A DNA stretch of 64,000 bases from JBOFLG01 sp051657745 (GTDB lineage: Bacteria; Actinomycetota; Actinomycetes; Actinomycetales; Dermatophilaceae). The DNA is taken from positions 13,922-77,921 of the forward strand of contig JBOFLG010000090.1 in assembly GCA_051657745.1 (NCBI GenBank), written 5' to 3'. The position numbers and the translations under genes were made by a program. This document shows, one piece after another, positions 52,271 to 59,576 of this stretch. The first letter of the stretch is position 1. The number at the start of each line of letters is the position of its first letter. The notes below the pieces were generated by a model. The model saw nothing but the letters and a program-made list of their open reading frames with translations, was not told the origin of the DNA and ran no database searches.

Positions 52271-52321
52271 CTTGACGCAGATGCCGAATGTCAAGCACAC
52301 TTGACGTCAAGTGAACTTGAC
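52271..52321 (+). promoter_or_regulatory. Symmetric CTTGAC/GTCAAG operator array
   Basis: Four half-sites form a symmetric 32-base palindrome at 52290-52321: GTCAAG, 4 bases, CTTGAC directly joined to GTCAAG, 4 bases, CTTGAC. The core CACTTGACGTCAAGTG (52298-52313) is perfect over 16 bases. A fifth half-site CTTGAC lies at 52271-52276. The array ends 17 bases before the ATG of the membrane protein and is best read as the operator of the Xre regulator encoded second in this pair. Confidence 0.75.
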
Positions 52322-52338
52322 ATCGATGGGAGTGCCCA

Positions 52339-52815
52339 ATGCAGTTCGTCTCCAACGGCGCGGATGGCGCGGATGGTGCGGCTCGAGTGGCAGCGACACG
52401 GACGGCCGCGATTCGACGCTGGCTGCCTGCCACGGTGTGGGGTTTCGCGCTCGCTGTCCTCGTCGCGGGTGTTGTCTCCTCGCGCAGGCCGGAGTGGCCG
52501 GTTCTCGTGACGTTCGTGGTGTTCACGGCCGCACTCTGGCCGTCGCTCGCAGCTGGCCTGCAGGTGCTGTGGTTCGACCGGCGCCGATACGCGGATGCCG
52601 TGGCGGCTTCCGCGCACGATGTCGAGACCGCCCGGGTGCGGGAGGCCTCGGCGAATGCCTTTTTCGTCACCATGGGCGGTCTGGTGTTCCTGGAAGGCTT
52701 CGGTGGTGTGCTCGCGGTGTCCTGGATGGCGCCGGTTCACCTGGCCCACGCCCTCATCCTCGGCGCCGGTGGCTTCGCGCTCACCTGGGGCTGGCTACGC
52801 CTGCACCAGAGGTGA
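52339..52815 (+). CDS. Four-helix membrane protein paired with an Xre regulator
   Basis: A 158-residue integral membrane protein with four hydrophobic segments (about residues 28-48, 52-74, 105-126 and 130-152) and a charged middle loop (WFDRRRYADAVAASAHDVETARVREA). The ATG at 52339 has GGGAG seven bases upstream. It is followed after four bases by a short Xre regulator; the pairing of a small membrane protein with a 60-70-residue Xre protein is common in actinobacteria and firmicutes. I cannot assign a family or substrate. Confidence 0.72.
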   Translation: MQFVSNGADGADGAARVAATRTAAIRRWLPATVWGFALAVLVAGVVSSRRPEWPVLVTFVVFTAALWPSLAAGLQVLWFDRRRYADAVAASAHDVETARVREASANAFFVTMGGLVFLEGFGGVLAVSWMAPVHLAHALILGAGGFALTWGWLRLHQR

Positions 52816-52819
52816 ATGG

Positions 52820-53011
52820 ATGGACAACCGCGTCGCGGAGCTGCGAGCCGAGCTCGGTATCTCCCAGGCAGTACTCGCCGAGCGGCTCGGGGTGTCCCGC
52901 CAGACCGTGATCTCGATCGAGCGGCAGCGGTTCGACCCGTCGCTCCCGCTCGCCTTCCGCATCGCGCGGTTTTTCGGCCGGTCGATCGAGGACATCTTCA
53001 CCCCTGACTGA
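52820..53011 (+). CDS. Short Xre-family transcriptional regulator
   Basis: A 63-residue protein that is almost only a helix-turn-helix (RVAELRAELGISQAVLAERLGVSRQTVISIERQ), with the YozG-like end FDPSLPLAFRIARFFGRSIEDIF. It lies four bases after the membrane protein gene and probably represses both genes through the CTTGAC/GTCAAG array at 52271-52321 (inference). AGAGGTG precedes the ATG at 52820. Confidence 0.9.
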   Translation: MDNRVAELRAELGISQAVLAERLGVSRQTVISIERQRFDPSLPLAFRIARFFGRSIEDIFTPD

Positions 53012-53096
53012 CCCGGGCCGGACGCCGGCCGTGGTGAGGGTCACCCGACGCAGAGAGTGCCGGCAGCCGCCTATCCGTGACTAGCATCGGAGGCGC

Positions 53097-53132
53097 CGAC
53101 CCCGCCCTGACTCGCGACCCCGCCCTGACTCG
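53097..53132. repeat. Two perfect 18-base tandem repeats before the thiolase
   Basis: CGACCCCGCCCTGACTCG occurs at 53097-53114 and again at 53115-53132, followed by GGAGG and the ATG at 53144. It sits in the leader between the probable -10 (TAGCAT, 53082-53087) and the ribosome-binding site. Confidence 0.75.
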
Positions 53133-53143
53133 GAGGCCACCGC

Positions 53144-54433
53144 ATGTCCACCGACCCCACCGCACTCGCCGCGCCTGCCGATCCGGCCCGCTCCACCGAC
53201 CCCACCGCACTCGCCGCCCTTGCCGATCCGGCCCGCTCCACCGACCCCACCGTCATCGTCGCCGGTGCCCGCACCCCGATGGGCCGGATGAGCGGCTCGC
53301 TCAAGGGCTTCAGCGGCTCCGACCTCGGCGGGTTCGCCATCCGCGGCGCGCTCGAGAAGGCCGGAGTGACGCCCGACCAGGTCGACTACGTCGTCATGGG
53401 TCAGGTGCTCTACGCCGGCGAAGGACAGGTCCCGGCGCGGCAGGCGGCGGCCAAGGCCGGCATCCCGATGTCGGTACCGGCGCTCAGCGTCAACAAGGTC
53501 TGCCTGTCCGGGGTCGACGCCATCGCGCTCGCCGACCAACTCATCCGCGCGGGGGAGTTCGAGGTCGTGGTCGCGGGCGGGCAGGAGTCGATGACGAACG
53601 CGCCGCACCTGCTCGCGAAGAGCCGCGCCGGGTTCACGTATGGCGACGTCACGATGCACGACCACCTGGCCGCCGACGGACTCTGGGACGCCTTCACCGA
53701 CCAGCCGATGGGCCTGCTCACCGAGTCGGCCAACACCGGTGACCTGGCGTTCACCCGGGAGCAGCAGGACGCCTTCGCGGCCCGGAGCCACCAGCTCGCC
53801 GCCCGGGCCTGGAAGGACGGGCTGTTCGACGACGAGGTGGTCACGGTCTCGATCCCGCAGCGCAAGAGCGACCCGGTCGAGTTCCGATCGGACGAGGGAA
53901 TCCGCGCCGACACCACCGCCGAGTCGCTGGCTGGGCTGCGGCCCGCGTTCGCGAAGGACGGCACCATCACCGCCGGGTCTGCGTCGCAGATCAGCGACGG
54001 TGCGTGCGCGGTGGTGGTGATGAAGCGCTCGATGGCCGACGAACTCGGGCTGGCCTGGCTCGCCGAGATCGGCGCGCATGGGGTCGTCGCTGGCCCGGAC
54101 TCCACGCTGCAGAGCCAGCCGGCCCTGGCCATCGCGAAAGCGTGTGCGCGAGAGGGGATCTCACCGACCGATCTCGACCTGGTCGAGATCAACGAGGCGT
54201 TCGCCGCGGTCGGCCTGGCCTCCACCGCCGAACTCGGCATCGACCCTACGAAGGTCAACGTCAATGGCGGTGCGATCGCGCTCGGCCACCCGATCGGGAT
54301 GTCGGGTGCGCGCATCACGCTGCACCTTGCGCTCGAACTCGCCCGGCGCGGTGGTGGGGTGGGCGCTGCCGCGCTGTGTGGTGGCGGCGGCCAGGGTGAC
54401 GCGCTCGTCATCCGCGTCCCGGTGCGGGACTGA
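53144..54433 (+). CDS. Acetyl-CoA C-acetyltransferase (thiolase)
   Basis: Condenses two acetyl-CoA to acetoacetyl-CoA, the entry step of the ethylmalonyl-CoA pathway (429 residues). The nucleophile is Cys120 in VNKVCLSGVDA; NVNGGAIALGHPIGMSGAR holds the catalytic His, and CGGGGQGDA the second Cys. The protein is about 30 residues longer than usual at the N-terminus because of two tandem 15-residue units (STDPTALAAPADPAR and STDPTALAALADPAR) before the true thiolase start STDPTVIVAGARTPMG. GGAGG seven bases before the first ATG supports translation of the extension. meaB follows. Confidence 0.93.
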   Translation: MSTDPTALAAPADPARSTDPTALAALADPARSTDPTVIVAGARTPMGRMSGSLKGFSGSDLGGFAIRGALEKAGVTPDQVDYVVMGQVLYAGEGQVPARQAAAKAGIPMSVPALSVNKVCLSGVDAIALADQLIRAGEFEVVVAGGQESMTNAPHLLAKSRAGFTYGDVTMHDHLAADGLWDAFTDQPMGLLTESANTGDLAFTREQQDAFAARSHQLAARAWKDGLFDDEVVTVSIPQRKSDPVEFRSDEGIRADTTAESLAGLRPAFAKDGTITAGSASQISDGACAVVVMKRSMADELGLAWLAEIGAHGVVAGPDSTLQSQPALAIAKACAREGISPTDLDLVEINEAFAAVGLASTAELGIDPTKVNVNGGAIALGHPIGMSGARITLHLALELARRGGGVGAAALCGGGGQGDALVIRVPVRD

Positions 54434-54501
54434 CCAGGTCGAGCGGTCGGAGTCCGGATGCCGCGGGCTCGGCAACCGACGACCCGGTCGCTTCGCGCTC
54501 G

Positions 54502-55506
54502 GTGGGCTCCCGTCCGATCGACGTTGCGCCGCTCGTGGCTGGAGCCCGCCGCGGCGAGCCGCGTGCGGTCGGCCGGCTGGTCTCGCTTGTCGAGAGCGGC
54601 CACCCGGCGCTTCCGGAGGTGATGGCCGCGCTGGCGCCGCACACCGGGCGGGCGCACGTCGTGGGCATCACCGGCGCGCCCGGGGTGGGCAAGTCCACCA
54701 CGGTCGGTGCGCTGATCGGCGCCTACCGGCGGCGCGGCTACCGCGTCGGGGTGCTCGCGGTCGACCCCACCTCACCGTTCACCGGGGGCGCCCTCCTCGG
54801 CGACCGCATCCGGATGACCGAGCACGCCGCCGACCCGGGGGTCATCATCCGCTCGATGGCTACCCGTGGCCGACTCGGCGGGCTGTCCTGGGCCACACCG
54901 CAGGCGGTGCGGGTGCTTGACGCCGCAGGCTGTGACGTGGTGCTCGTCGAGACCGTAGGTGTGGGGCAGTCCGAGGTCGACGTCGCGGCCACCGCCGACA
55001 CCACCGTGGTGCTGCTCGCCCCGGGCCGGGGTGACGGCGTGCAGGCGGCCAAGGCCGGGATCCTCGAGATCGGCGATGTGCTCGTGGTCAACAAGGCCGA
55101 CGTGGGAGGCGCCGATCGCACGGTGCGCGAGCTGCGCAACGCCATCGGCCTCGCCGCTCACGACCCCGCCGATCACGGGCTCGCCGCTCACGACCCCGCC
55201 AGCCGTGGTGCCGGCTCGTGGCGCACTCCGGTGCTTCGTGCCGTGGCGAGCCGCGGCGAGGGCGTCGACGAGCTTGCCCACGCCATCGACGAGCACCGAG
55301 AACGTCTGGGCGAGAACGGCATCCGTGAACGCCGAGAGCGCCGGGCTCGGTCCGAGATCGAGTCCGTCGCCGTCGCGGCGATGCGCGCCAGGCTGACCGC
55401 GGCCGACGACGGCCGGTTGCTCGACGCGCTCGGCACGGAGGTGGCCGCCGGCCGCCTCGACCCCTACGCCGCAGCCGAGGCGCTGCTCCGGCCCGCCCCC
55501 GGCTGA
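54502..55506 (+). CDS. meaB: MeaB/ArgK-like G-protein chaperone of B12-dependent mutases
   Basis: A 334-residue P-loop GTPase that protects and reloads acyl-CoA mutases. The P-loop is GAPGVGKST (residues 58-66); VGVLAVDPTSPFTGGALLGDRIRM, LVETVGVGQSEVDVA and VVNKAD are family motifs. The C-terminal dimerisation arm ends VAAGRLDPYAAAEALLRPAPG. A small duplication (AAHDPADHGLAAHDPASRG) lies near residue 215-235. It probably serves the ethylmalonyl-CoA mutase at 33 kb. The start is a GTG at 54502, 69 bases after the thiolase. Confidence 0.92.
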   Translation: MGSRPIDVAPLVAGARRGEPRAVGRLVSLVESGHPALPEVMAALAPHTGRAHVVGITGAPGVGKSTTVGALIGAYRRRGYRVGVLAVDPTSPFTGGALLGDRIRMTEHAADPGVIIRSMATRGRLGGLSWATPQAVRVLDAAGCDVVLVETVGVGQSEVDVAATADTTVVLLAPGRGDGVQAAKAGILEIGDVLVVNKADVGGADRTVRELRNAIGLAAHDPADHGLAAHDPASRGAGSWRTPVLRAVASRGEGVDELAHAIDEHRERLGENGIRERRERRARSEIESVAVAAMRARLTAADDGRLLDALGTEVAAGRLDPYAAAEALLRPAPG

Positions 55507-55532
55507 CGCGCACAGCGGCTGCCGAACCCCCA

Positions 55533-55584
55533 CCGAAGGTGGGTGAAGATCGGCATGGTGGCGACGGCTTTCACCCACCGTCGG
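55533..55584. repeat. Hairpin repeat copy A after meaB
   Basis: A roughly 52-base element starting CCGAAGGTGGGTGAAGATCG, with imperfect complementary ends GGTGGGTGAA ... TTTCACCCACC. It lies 27 bases after the meaB stop. A second, inverted copy is at 56769-56816. Confidence 0.6.
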
Positions 55585-55790
55585 TAGCGAACAGGGGCGA
55601 CGCGGAATCCCGGATGACGCGGGCCCTCGCCGACCCCGAGGTGCGGTTGCTCACCGGGAGCATCGTCACGGTGACGTCCGCAGCCGCCAGATCGTTACCG
55701 CACTGGGCGGTGGAGTCGTCTGGGGTGAACGGCTGGATGCGCACGGACGACACCCAAGACATGCGATCTGCATGGTTGTACGCTTTGCGC

Positions 55791-56018
55791 ATGTCCATGC
55801 TGCAGATCCGCAACGTTCCGGACGACATCCACCGTCGCCTCAAGTCGCGCGCGGCCTTGGAGGGTGTCTCGCTCTCCGAACTCGCACTCTCTGAGCTTCG
55901 CCGGTCCCTTGACCGCCCCACTCGCCGAGAGCTCCTCGCCAGGATCGCCGCTCGTGACGCGACCGCGGGCGGTGAGGGCGCAGCGGACGCGGTGCGCGCG
56001 GAGCGTGACGCTCGGTGA
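55791..56018 (+). CDS. FitA-like ribbon-helix-helix antitoxin
   Basis: A 75-residue antitoxin. The N-terminal ribbon-helix-helix (LQIRNVPDDIHRRLKSRAALEGVSLSELALSELRRSL) is the FitA/VapB DNA-binding type; the acidic/alanine-rich tail would wrap the toxin. I chose the ATG at 55791 (another at 55797); the open frame upstream is not conserved sequence. A -10-like TACGCT lies about 8 bases before the ATG, suggesting a leaderless message. It overlaps the toxin gene by four bases (GTGA). Confidence 0.86.
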   Translation: MSMLQIRNVPDDIHRRLKSRAALEGVSLSELALSELRRSLDRPTRRELLARIAARDATAGGEGAADAVRAERDAR

Positions 56019-56407
56019 TCGTCCTTGACGCCTCCGCGGTCGTCGAGCTCGTGCTTGGCCGCCCGAAGGCGGACCTGGTGGCCGGCCGGATCGCCGACTC
56101 CGACCTCACCCTGCACGCACCACACCTGCTGAGCATCGAGACAGTTCAGGTAGTGCGCCGCTACGTCCTCGCGGGAGCGGTGACTCCCGAGCGTGGGAGC
56201 GATGCCTTGGTGGATCTGGTCGATCTCGACGTCACCACCCACGATCACGAACCGCTGCTTCCCCGGATCTGGCGACTGCGCGACAACGTCACCGCCTACG
56301 ATGCCGCCTACCTGGCCCTCGCTGAGGTTCTGCAGGCGCCTCTGGTGACGTTGGATGCCCGGCTGGGCCGGTCCTCTGGGCACAACGTTGCCGTTGAGAC
56401 GCTCTGA
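56015..56407 (+). CDS. VapC/FitB-type PIN-domain toxin
   Basis: A 130-residue PIN-domain ribonuclease. The first acidic residue is in MIVLDASAVVELVLG, the conserved Glu in HLLSIETVQVVRR, then TAYDAAYLALAEVL and VTLDARLGR complete the metal site. In its family it cleaves RNA when free of the antitoxin. Start GTG 56015 inside the antitoxin stop. The module lies between meaB and a decayed meaB-like fragment. Confidence 0.9.
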   Translation: MIVLDASAVVELVLGRPKADLVAGRIADSDLTLHAPHLLSIETVQVVRRYVLAGAVTPERGSDALVDLVDLDVTTHDHEPLLPRIWRLRDNVTAYDAAYLALAEVLQAPLVTLDARLGRSSGHNVAVETL

Positions 56408-56439
56408 CCACGGCGTCGAGCGCGGCCGACCCGCCGTCA

Positions 56440-56816
56440 TCAGCGGTGGAGCGCGCACTCCGCGATGAGATCTCGGGAGTCGTCGGGTTGGGGCAGTCTG
56501 GGGACCACCGCGGGCTCGAAGCAGCGAATGAGGCGGGTCGCGGCCTCCAGCTGCAGGCCCGCGTGGTGGCACCCGCCGAGACCGCTCCGCAGCCGCCGGG
56601 CCCAGGGCGCCACCTCCAGCCGCACATTTCGCAGGTGGGCGAGCAGCCCGTCGAGCTTGCTGCCACCAGCAGCCCGCCGAGCAGGCGGCTCGCCGCCGAC
56701 GTCGCGGCTGGCCGCATCGGCCCGTATGCCGCGGTCGAGGCGGTCCTTCGGCCCGACCAACCGGTCGATGTGGGTGAAAACTCGCTGTCTGGCGGCCGAT
56801 CTTCATCCACGTTCGG
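56440..56816 (+). pseudogene. Decayed meaB-3'-end-like fragment with hairpin repeat copy B
   Basis: Around 56690-56762 the plus strand encodes LAADVAAGRIGPYAAVEAVLRPD, closely matching the meaB C-terminus (TEVAAGRLDPYAAAEALLRPA); by eye about three quarters of the bases agree. No P-loop or other MeaB part is found upstream. Six bases later comes 56769-56816, which in reverse complement starts CCGAACGTGGATGAAGATCG and matches repeat copy A at about 20 of the first 22 bases, with the same TTTTCACCCAC end. So a meaB 3' end plus its hairpin is present twice, flanking the toxin-antitoxin pair. From 56817 to 57090 I see nothing coding. Confidence 0.55.
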
Positions 56817-57097
56817 AGCGGCGAGGAGGTGTTGGATATCGGATGACGCCGCGCCGGCTCGCGAGCCCTGCTGGTTCGCCCCCGCCACCGGGATGCCGTG
56901 GCTCTCACGACGGAGACCGCGAGGGTTGCTGGTCCTAGCGCCGTAGGCTGCCTGCTCGACATCGACGCCATCTCGGCCGCCACCCCACCGTCGGCCAGCC
57001 CAACCACGGGGCTGGCCGAAGCCAGCCAAGCCTTGCCATGTCCTGGACACAGCGAGGCCCTGAGCTTGCCTGGCGGCGCGGTAACAGAATCCATACG

Positions 57098-57136
57098 TTT
57101 CCCTGGTTGACGAACCTTGAATGTCCTTGCTAAGTT
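57098..57136 (+). promoter_or_regulatory. Promoter of small secreted protein copy 3
   Basis: TTTCCCTGGTTGACGAA (57098-57114) is identical to the element before copy 2. Its TTGACG (57107-57112) is 18 bases from TAAGTT (57131-57136), the same spacing as at copy 2, again with TTGC just before the -10. The palindrome arm present at copy 2 is absent. The leader to the ATG at 57391 is about 250 bases, AT-richer than the genome around it, and shows no stable hairpin I could verify. Confidence 0.65.
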
Positions 57137-57390
57137 TCATGAGTAAGCGAATTGGTGGGAAAGTCATAGTCACATCGGGGTGATGTATGACTGCTTGGGA
57201 GGTGGTCAAATGCTCCTGTCAAAAATGACCCCAAAATCAAGTAACCCTCATTCTCTTCGCCCAATCTGTGAGTGGCTTACTCTTCGGCTGCTTGCGGTGC
57301 GTGCAAATCATCCCTTCATGAGTCGATCTGCGATTCTCAATTGCATGAGATGGATTTTCCCTTTCGTCAGCGACACTAAGGACTCTCAAA

Positions 57391-57720
57391 ATGAATGTTC
57401 AGAGTAGAGTTAATTCTCGGTATCTGCGACCCATGCTCACTATGGCATCAACCGTGACTGCAGCGACACTCCTCGCCACAACGTTGGTTTCGCCCGCTTC
57501 CGCCGCTCCGTCCGCCGCCGCCTCTGCTTCCGTCTCCTCGGGTCAGGTGGCGATCGTCAAAGCGTACCTCTGGGTCGATGGCAGGCGTGGGCTGTATACG
57601 TGCACCAGTGTTGCCAATCGGAATAAACTCTATAGGTACTGGTCTGGGTTGTCGGCGCAGCAAAAGACGAGAGATGAATTTGACAACTGGCGCATCGCTA
57701 ATAAGTACGTCTGCAGTTAG
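57391..57720 (+). CDS. Small secreted two-cysteine protein, family copy 3
   Basis: A 109-residue protein with a signal peptide (LTMASTVTAATLLATTLVSPASA) and a short Ala/Ser spacer. The mature core LWVDGRRGLYTCTSVANRN aligns with copy 2, then RNKLYRYW fits the R-x2-[FL]-x3-W pattern, and the second Cys is the penultimate residue, 37 after the first. CTAAGGA precedes the ATG much as GTAAGGA does in copy 2. An upstream frame (57180-57407) overlaps its start but looks fortuitous. A hairpin follows the stop. The function is unknown. Confidence 0.72.
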   Translation: MNVQSRVNSRYLRPMLTMASTVTAATLLATTLVSPASAAPSAAASASVSSGQVAIVKAYLWVDGRRGLYTCTSVANRNKLYRYWSGLSAQQKTRDEFDNWRIANKYVCS

Positions 57721-57736
57721 GGTCTTTTCCGTGCTT

Positions 57737-57773
57737 GGCGAGGGTGGTTGCGACAACTGCGACCACCCTCGCC
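57737..57773 (+). terminator. Hairpin after small secreted protein copy 3
   Basis: GGCGAGGGTGGT (57737-57748) pairs perfectly with 57762-57773, and the stem extends by three more pairs with one mismatch. It begins 17 bases after the stop codon. Confidence 0.65.
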
Positions 57774-58077
57774 TGCGTTGCCCCTGTTCATGCCGTGGAG
57801 GAGTTCCGGGACGTTCCGTTGGAGATCTCGGTGAGAGTGCCGAATAGTCTGCGGTCAGGTGTGGTGTGGGTGGCGAGGTGGGCTCGTGTGGCTGCGAATT
57901 CCTCTGCGCAGTGAAGGTGCGCATTCAGTCGGAAGAGTTCCGCTCGTCGCTGTTCAGGTGCGTGACACGCTCGTGTGGCCTGGGCTGGTGCCCCGCCACC
58001 CAGAACCGCACCATGAGACCTGCCAGGTCTGAGCCACCGGTGCACATCCGCGACATGTCCCTGTCCTGCGCGCTGGA
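57774..58077. other. Intergenic region, possible remnant on the minus strand
   Basis: These 304 bases precede the HAD gene. On the minus strand, 57788 to about 57965 reads as a protein-like piece (EQRRAELFRLNAHLHCAEEFAATRAHLATHTTPD), but it lacks a convincing start and a known family. It may be the end of a decayed gene. Confidence 0.3.
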
Positions 58078-58821
58078 ATGATGAGCGGCGTGCCACGACC
58101 TCTCACCTTGACCCTCTGGGACGTCGACCACACGCTCATCGAGAACGGTGGGGTCAGCAAGTTGAACTACGCCCTCGCGTTCGAGTTGCTCGTCGGCGTG
58201 CCTCCGCCGGTGCAAGCGGCCACCGACGGTCGCACGGACGTTGAGATCATGGAGAACCTCTGGCGCGACAACGGCTTGTGGGAGTCGCTGCCGACGGTGG
58301 ACGAGCGTGAGGCCGCTCTCGCTGAGGCTGGCGAGCGGAACCGGCCGTTGCTCGCTGAGCGAGGTCACGCGCTAGCTGGCGCCAAGGACGTCCTGGTGCG
58401 GATGGCTGGCATGAGTGACGTCATCGGTTCGGTGTTGACGGGGAACATCCCGAGCAACGCCAGGGTCAAGCTCGAGGTGTTCGGGCTGGGCCAGCACGTG
58501 GACTTTGAGGTTGGTTCGTTCGGGAACGAGCATCGGGTGCGTGCGCAGTTGGTGTTTGTCGCCCAGGCGAAGGCGGAGCACTTGCGCGGCTTTGACCGTG
58601 CGTCGATGCCGACGATCCTGGTAGGGGACACGGTGCGGGACGTGCAGGCCGGGCTAGGAGGCGGCGCCCGGGTGGTCGCGGTCGCCTCGGGTGTCGACGT
58701 GGTAGAGGACCTAGAGGGCGCGGGGGCTGATGCGGTGCTGCCGTCGCTGGCTGACGTCGATGCATTCTTTGAGGCGTTCGAGCGGGTGCGTTCGCTGGGG
58801 CCGGCGACGCCTCGCCTGTAG
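58078..58821 (+). CDS. HAD-family phosphatase
   Basis: A 247-residue haloacid-dehalogenase-fold hydrolase. Motif I is LTLWDVDHTLIEN (nucleophile and acid Asp), motif II SVLTGN, a Lys follows in ARVKLEVFG, and motif IV is ILVGDTVRDVQAG. The cap domain of about 90 residues sits between motifs I and II. It converges with an Xre/PLD-like regulator, only four bases apart at their ends; the pair recurs in actinobacteria, to my recollection. The start may be 58078, 58081 or GTG 58090. The substrate is unknown. Confidence 0.87.
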   Translation: MMSGVPRPLTLTLWDVDHTLIENGGVSKLNYALAFELLVGVPPPVQAATDGRTDVEIMENLWRDNGLWESLPTVDEREAALAEAGERNRPLLAERGHALAGAKDVLVRMAGMSDVIGSVLTGNIPSNARVKLEVFGLGQHVDFEVGSFGNEHRVRAQLVFVAQAKAEHLRGFDRASMPTILVGDTVRDVQAGLGGGARVVAVASGVDVVEDLEGAGADAVLPSLADVDAFFEAFERVRSLGPATPRL

Positions 58822-58825
58822 TCGG

Positions 58826-59557
58826 CTACCGCCGTGGGTAGGACGCGGCCCACACCTTGTCGATGCTCCGCTCGTAGGTGGCGAACAGACCCCCGGTCTC
58901 GATGCGGCGCAGGTGCAGCATGGGCGCCTGGTAACCGTAGGTGCCGTAAATGTGCTGGTTGATGAGCATGTGGTCGTCACAGCGGATCATGGTGTTGTAG
59001 AGCGTGGTCCGGTGTAGGTGGAACTCGACGCCTGGCACTCCCGCCAGCGGCGAGTAGTAGGTGGTGGCCATTCGGATCCGTCCGGGGATGCCGCCGTTGG
59101 TCGCTTCCTCGCGGTCTCGCAACTCGATCTCGGGCGAGTCTGGGTCGCCCAGGGCGATGCGTACCTTGGCGCCGTTCTGCGCCTTGTGCCGGATGAGTTC
59201 GACGGCGTCCGCGTGCTGTTCGGGGAGGAACAAACTGGCGTACGTGATGATGTCGATTCGCTCGCGGGTAGCGGTCAACGCTTCAAGGAGGACAGCGGCC
59301 GGCATCGCCGAGCGGTGCGGGTAGAAGGCAACGACTTCCGCGACCTCCCCGTAGTGGGCTGTGTCGAGTTCGGGCCACAACCAGGACGCCGGTACCCCGA
59401 GTAGCTGCGCCGCCTGCACGGCCATCCTGCGGTGCGGCTTGGTGTCCCCGGACATCCATCGCCGCACCGTCTTTGGGTCGCACTTGAGCCGTTCCGCCAG
59501 GGACGTGTCTGACTCGTTGTTCGCTCGCATGGTGCTGCGAAGCTGGTTGTTGGGCAC
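58826..59557 (-). CDS. Xre-type regulator with C-terminal phospholipase-D-like domain
   Basis: A 243-residue protein. Residues 5-55 form a helix-turn-helix (SDTSLAERLKCDPKTVRRWMSGDTKPHRR). The rest resembles the phospholipase-D fold seen in such regulators: IDIITYASLFLPEQHADAVELIRHKAQNGAKVRIALGDPDS, then HLHRTTLYNTMIRCDDHMLINQHIYGTYG, where the usual HxKxxxxD is not intact, so catalysis is doubtful. It probably senses a ligand with the PLD-like part. The GTG at 59557 has GAGGGA upstream. Three direct repeats just upstream (59577-59605) are likely its operator. Confidence 0.82.
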   Translation of the reverse strand: MPNNQLRSTMRANNESDTSLAERLKCDPKTVRRWMSGDTKPHRRMAVQAAQLLGVPASWLWPELDTAHYGEVAEVVAFYPHRSAMPAAVLLEALTATRERIDIITYASLFLPEQHADAVELIRHKAQNGAKVRIALGDPDSPEIELRDREEATNGGIPGRIRMATTYYSPLAGVPGVEFHLHRTTLYNTMIRCDDHMLINQHIYGTYGYQAPMLHLRRIETGGLFATYERSIDKVWAASYPRR

Positions 59558-59576
59558 TCGAATCCCTCGACACTCA

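Noticed and set aside
57180..57407. A 75-residue open frame in the leader of secreted copy 3, overlapping its start codon
   Set aside because: No recognisable domain, weak ribosome site, and it lies between a mapped-looking promoter and the better-supported gene. A regulatory leader peptide remains possible but unsupported.
57788..58096. Minus-strand frame with protein-like stretch EQRRAELFRLNAHLHCAEEF
   Set aside because: No start with ribosome site, no known family, and it overlaps the HAD gene start. Listed only as a possible remnant.
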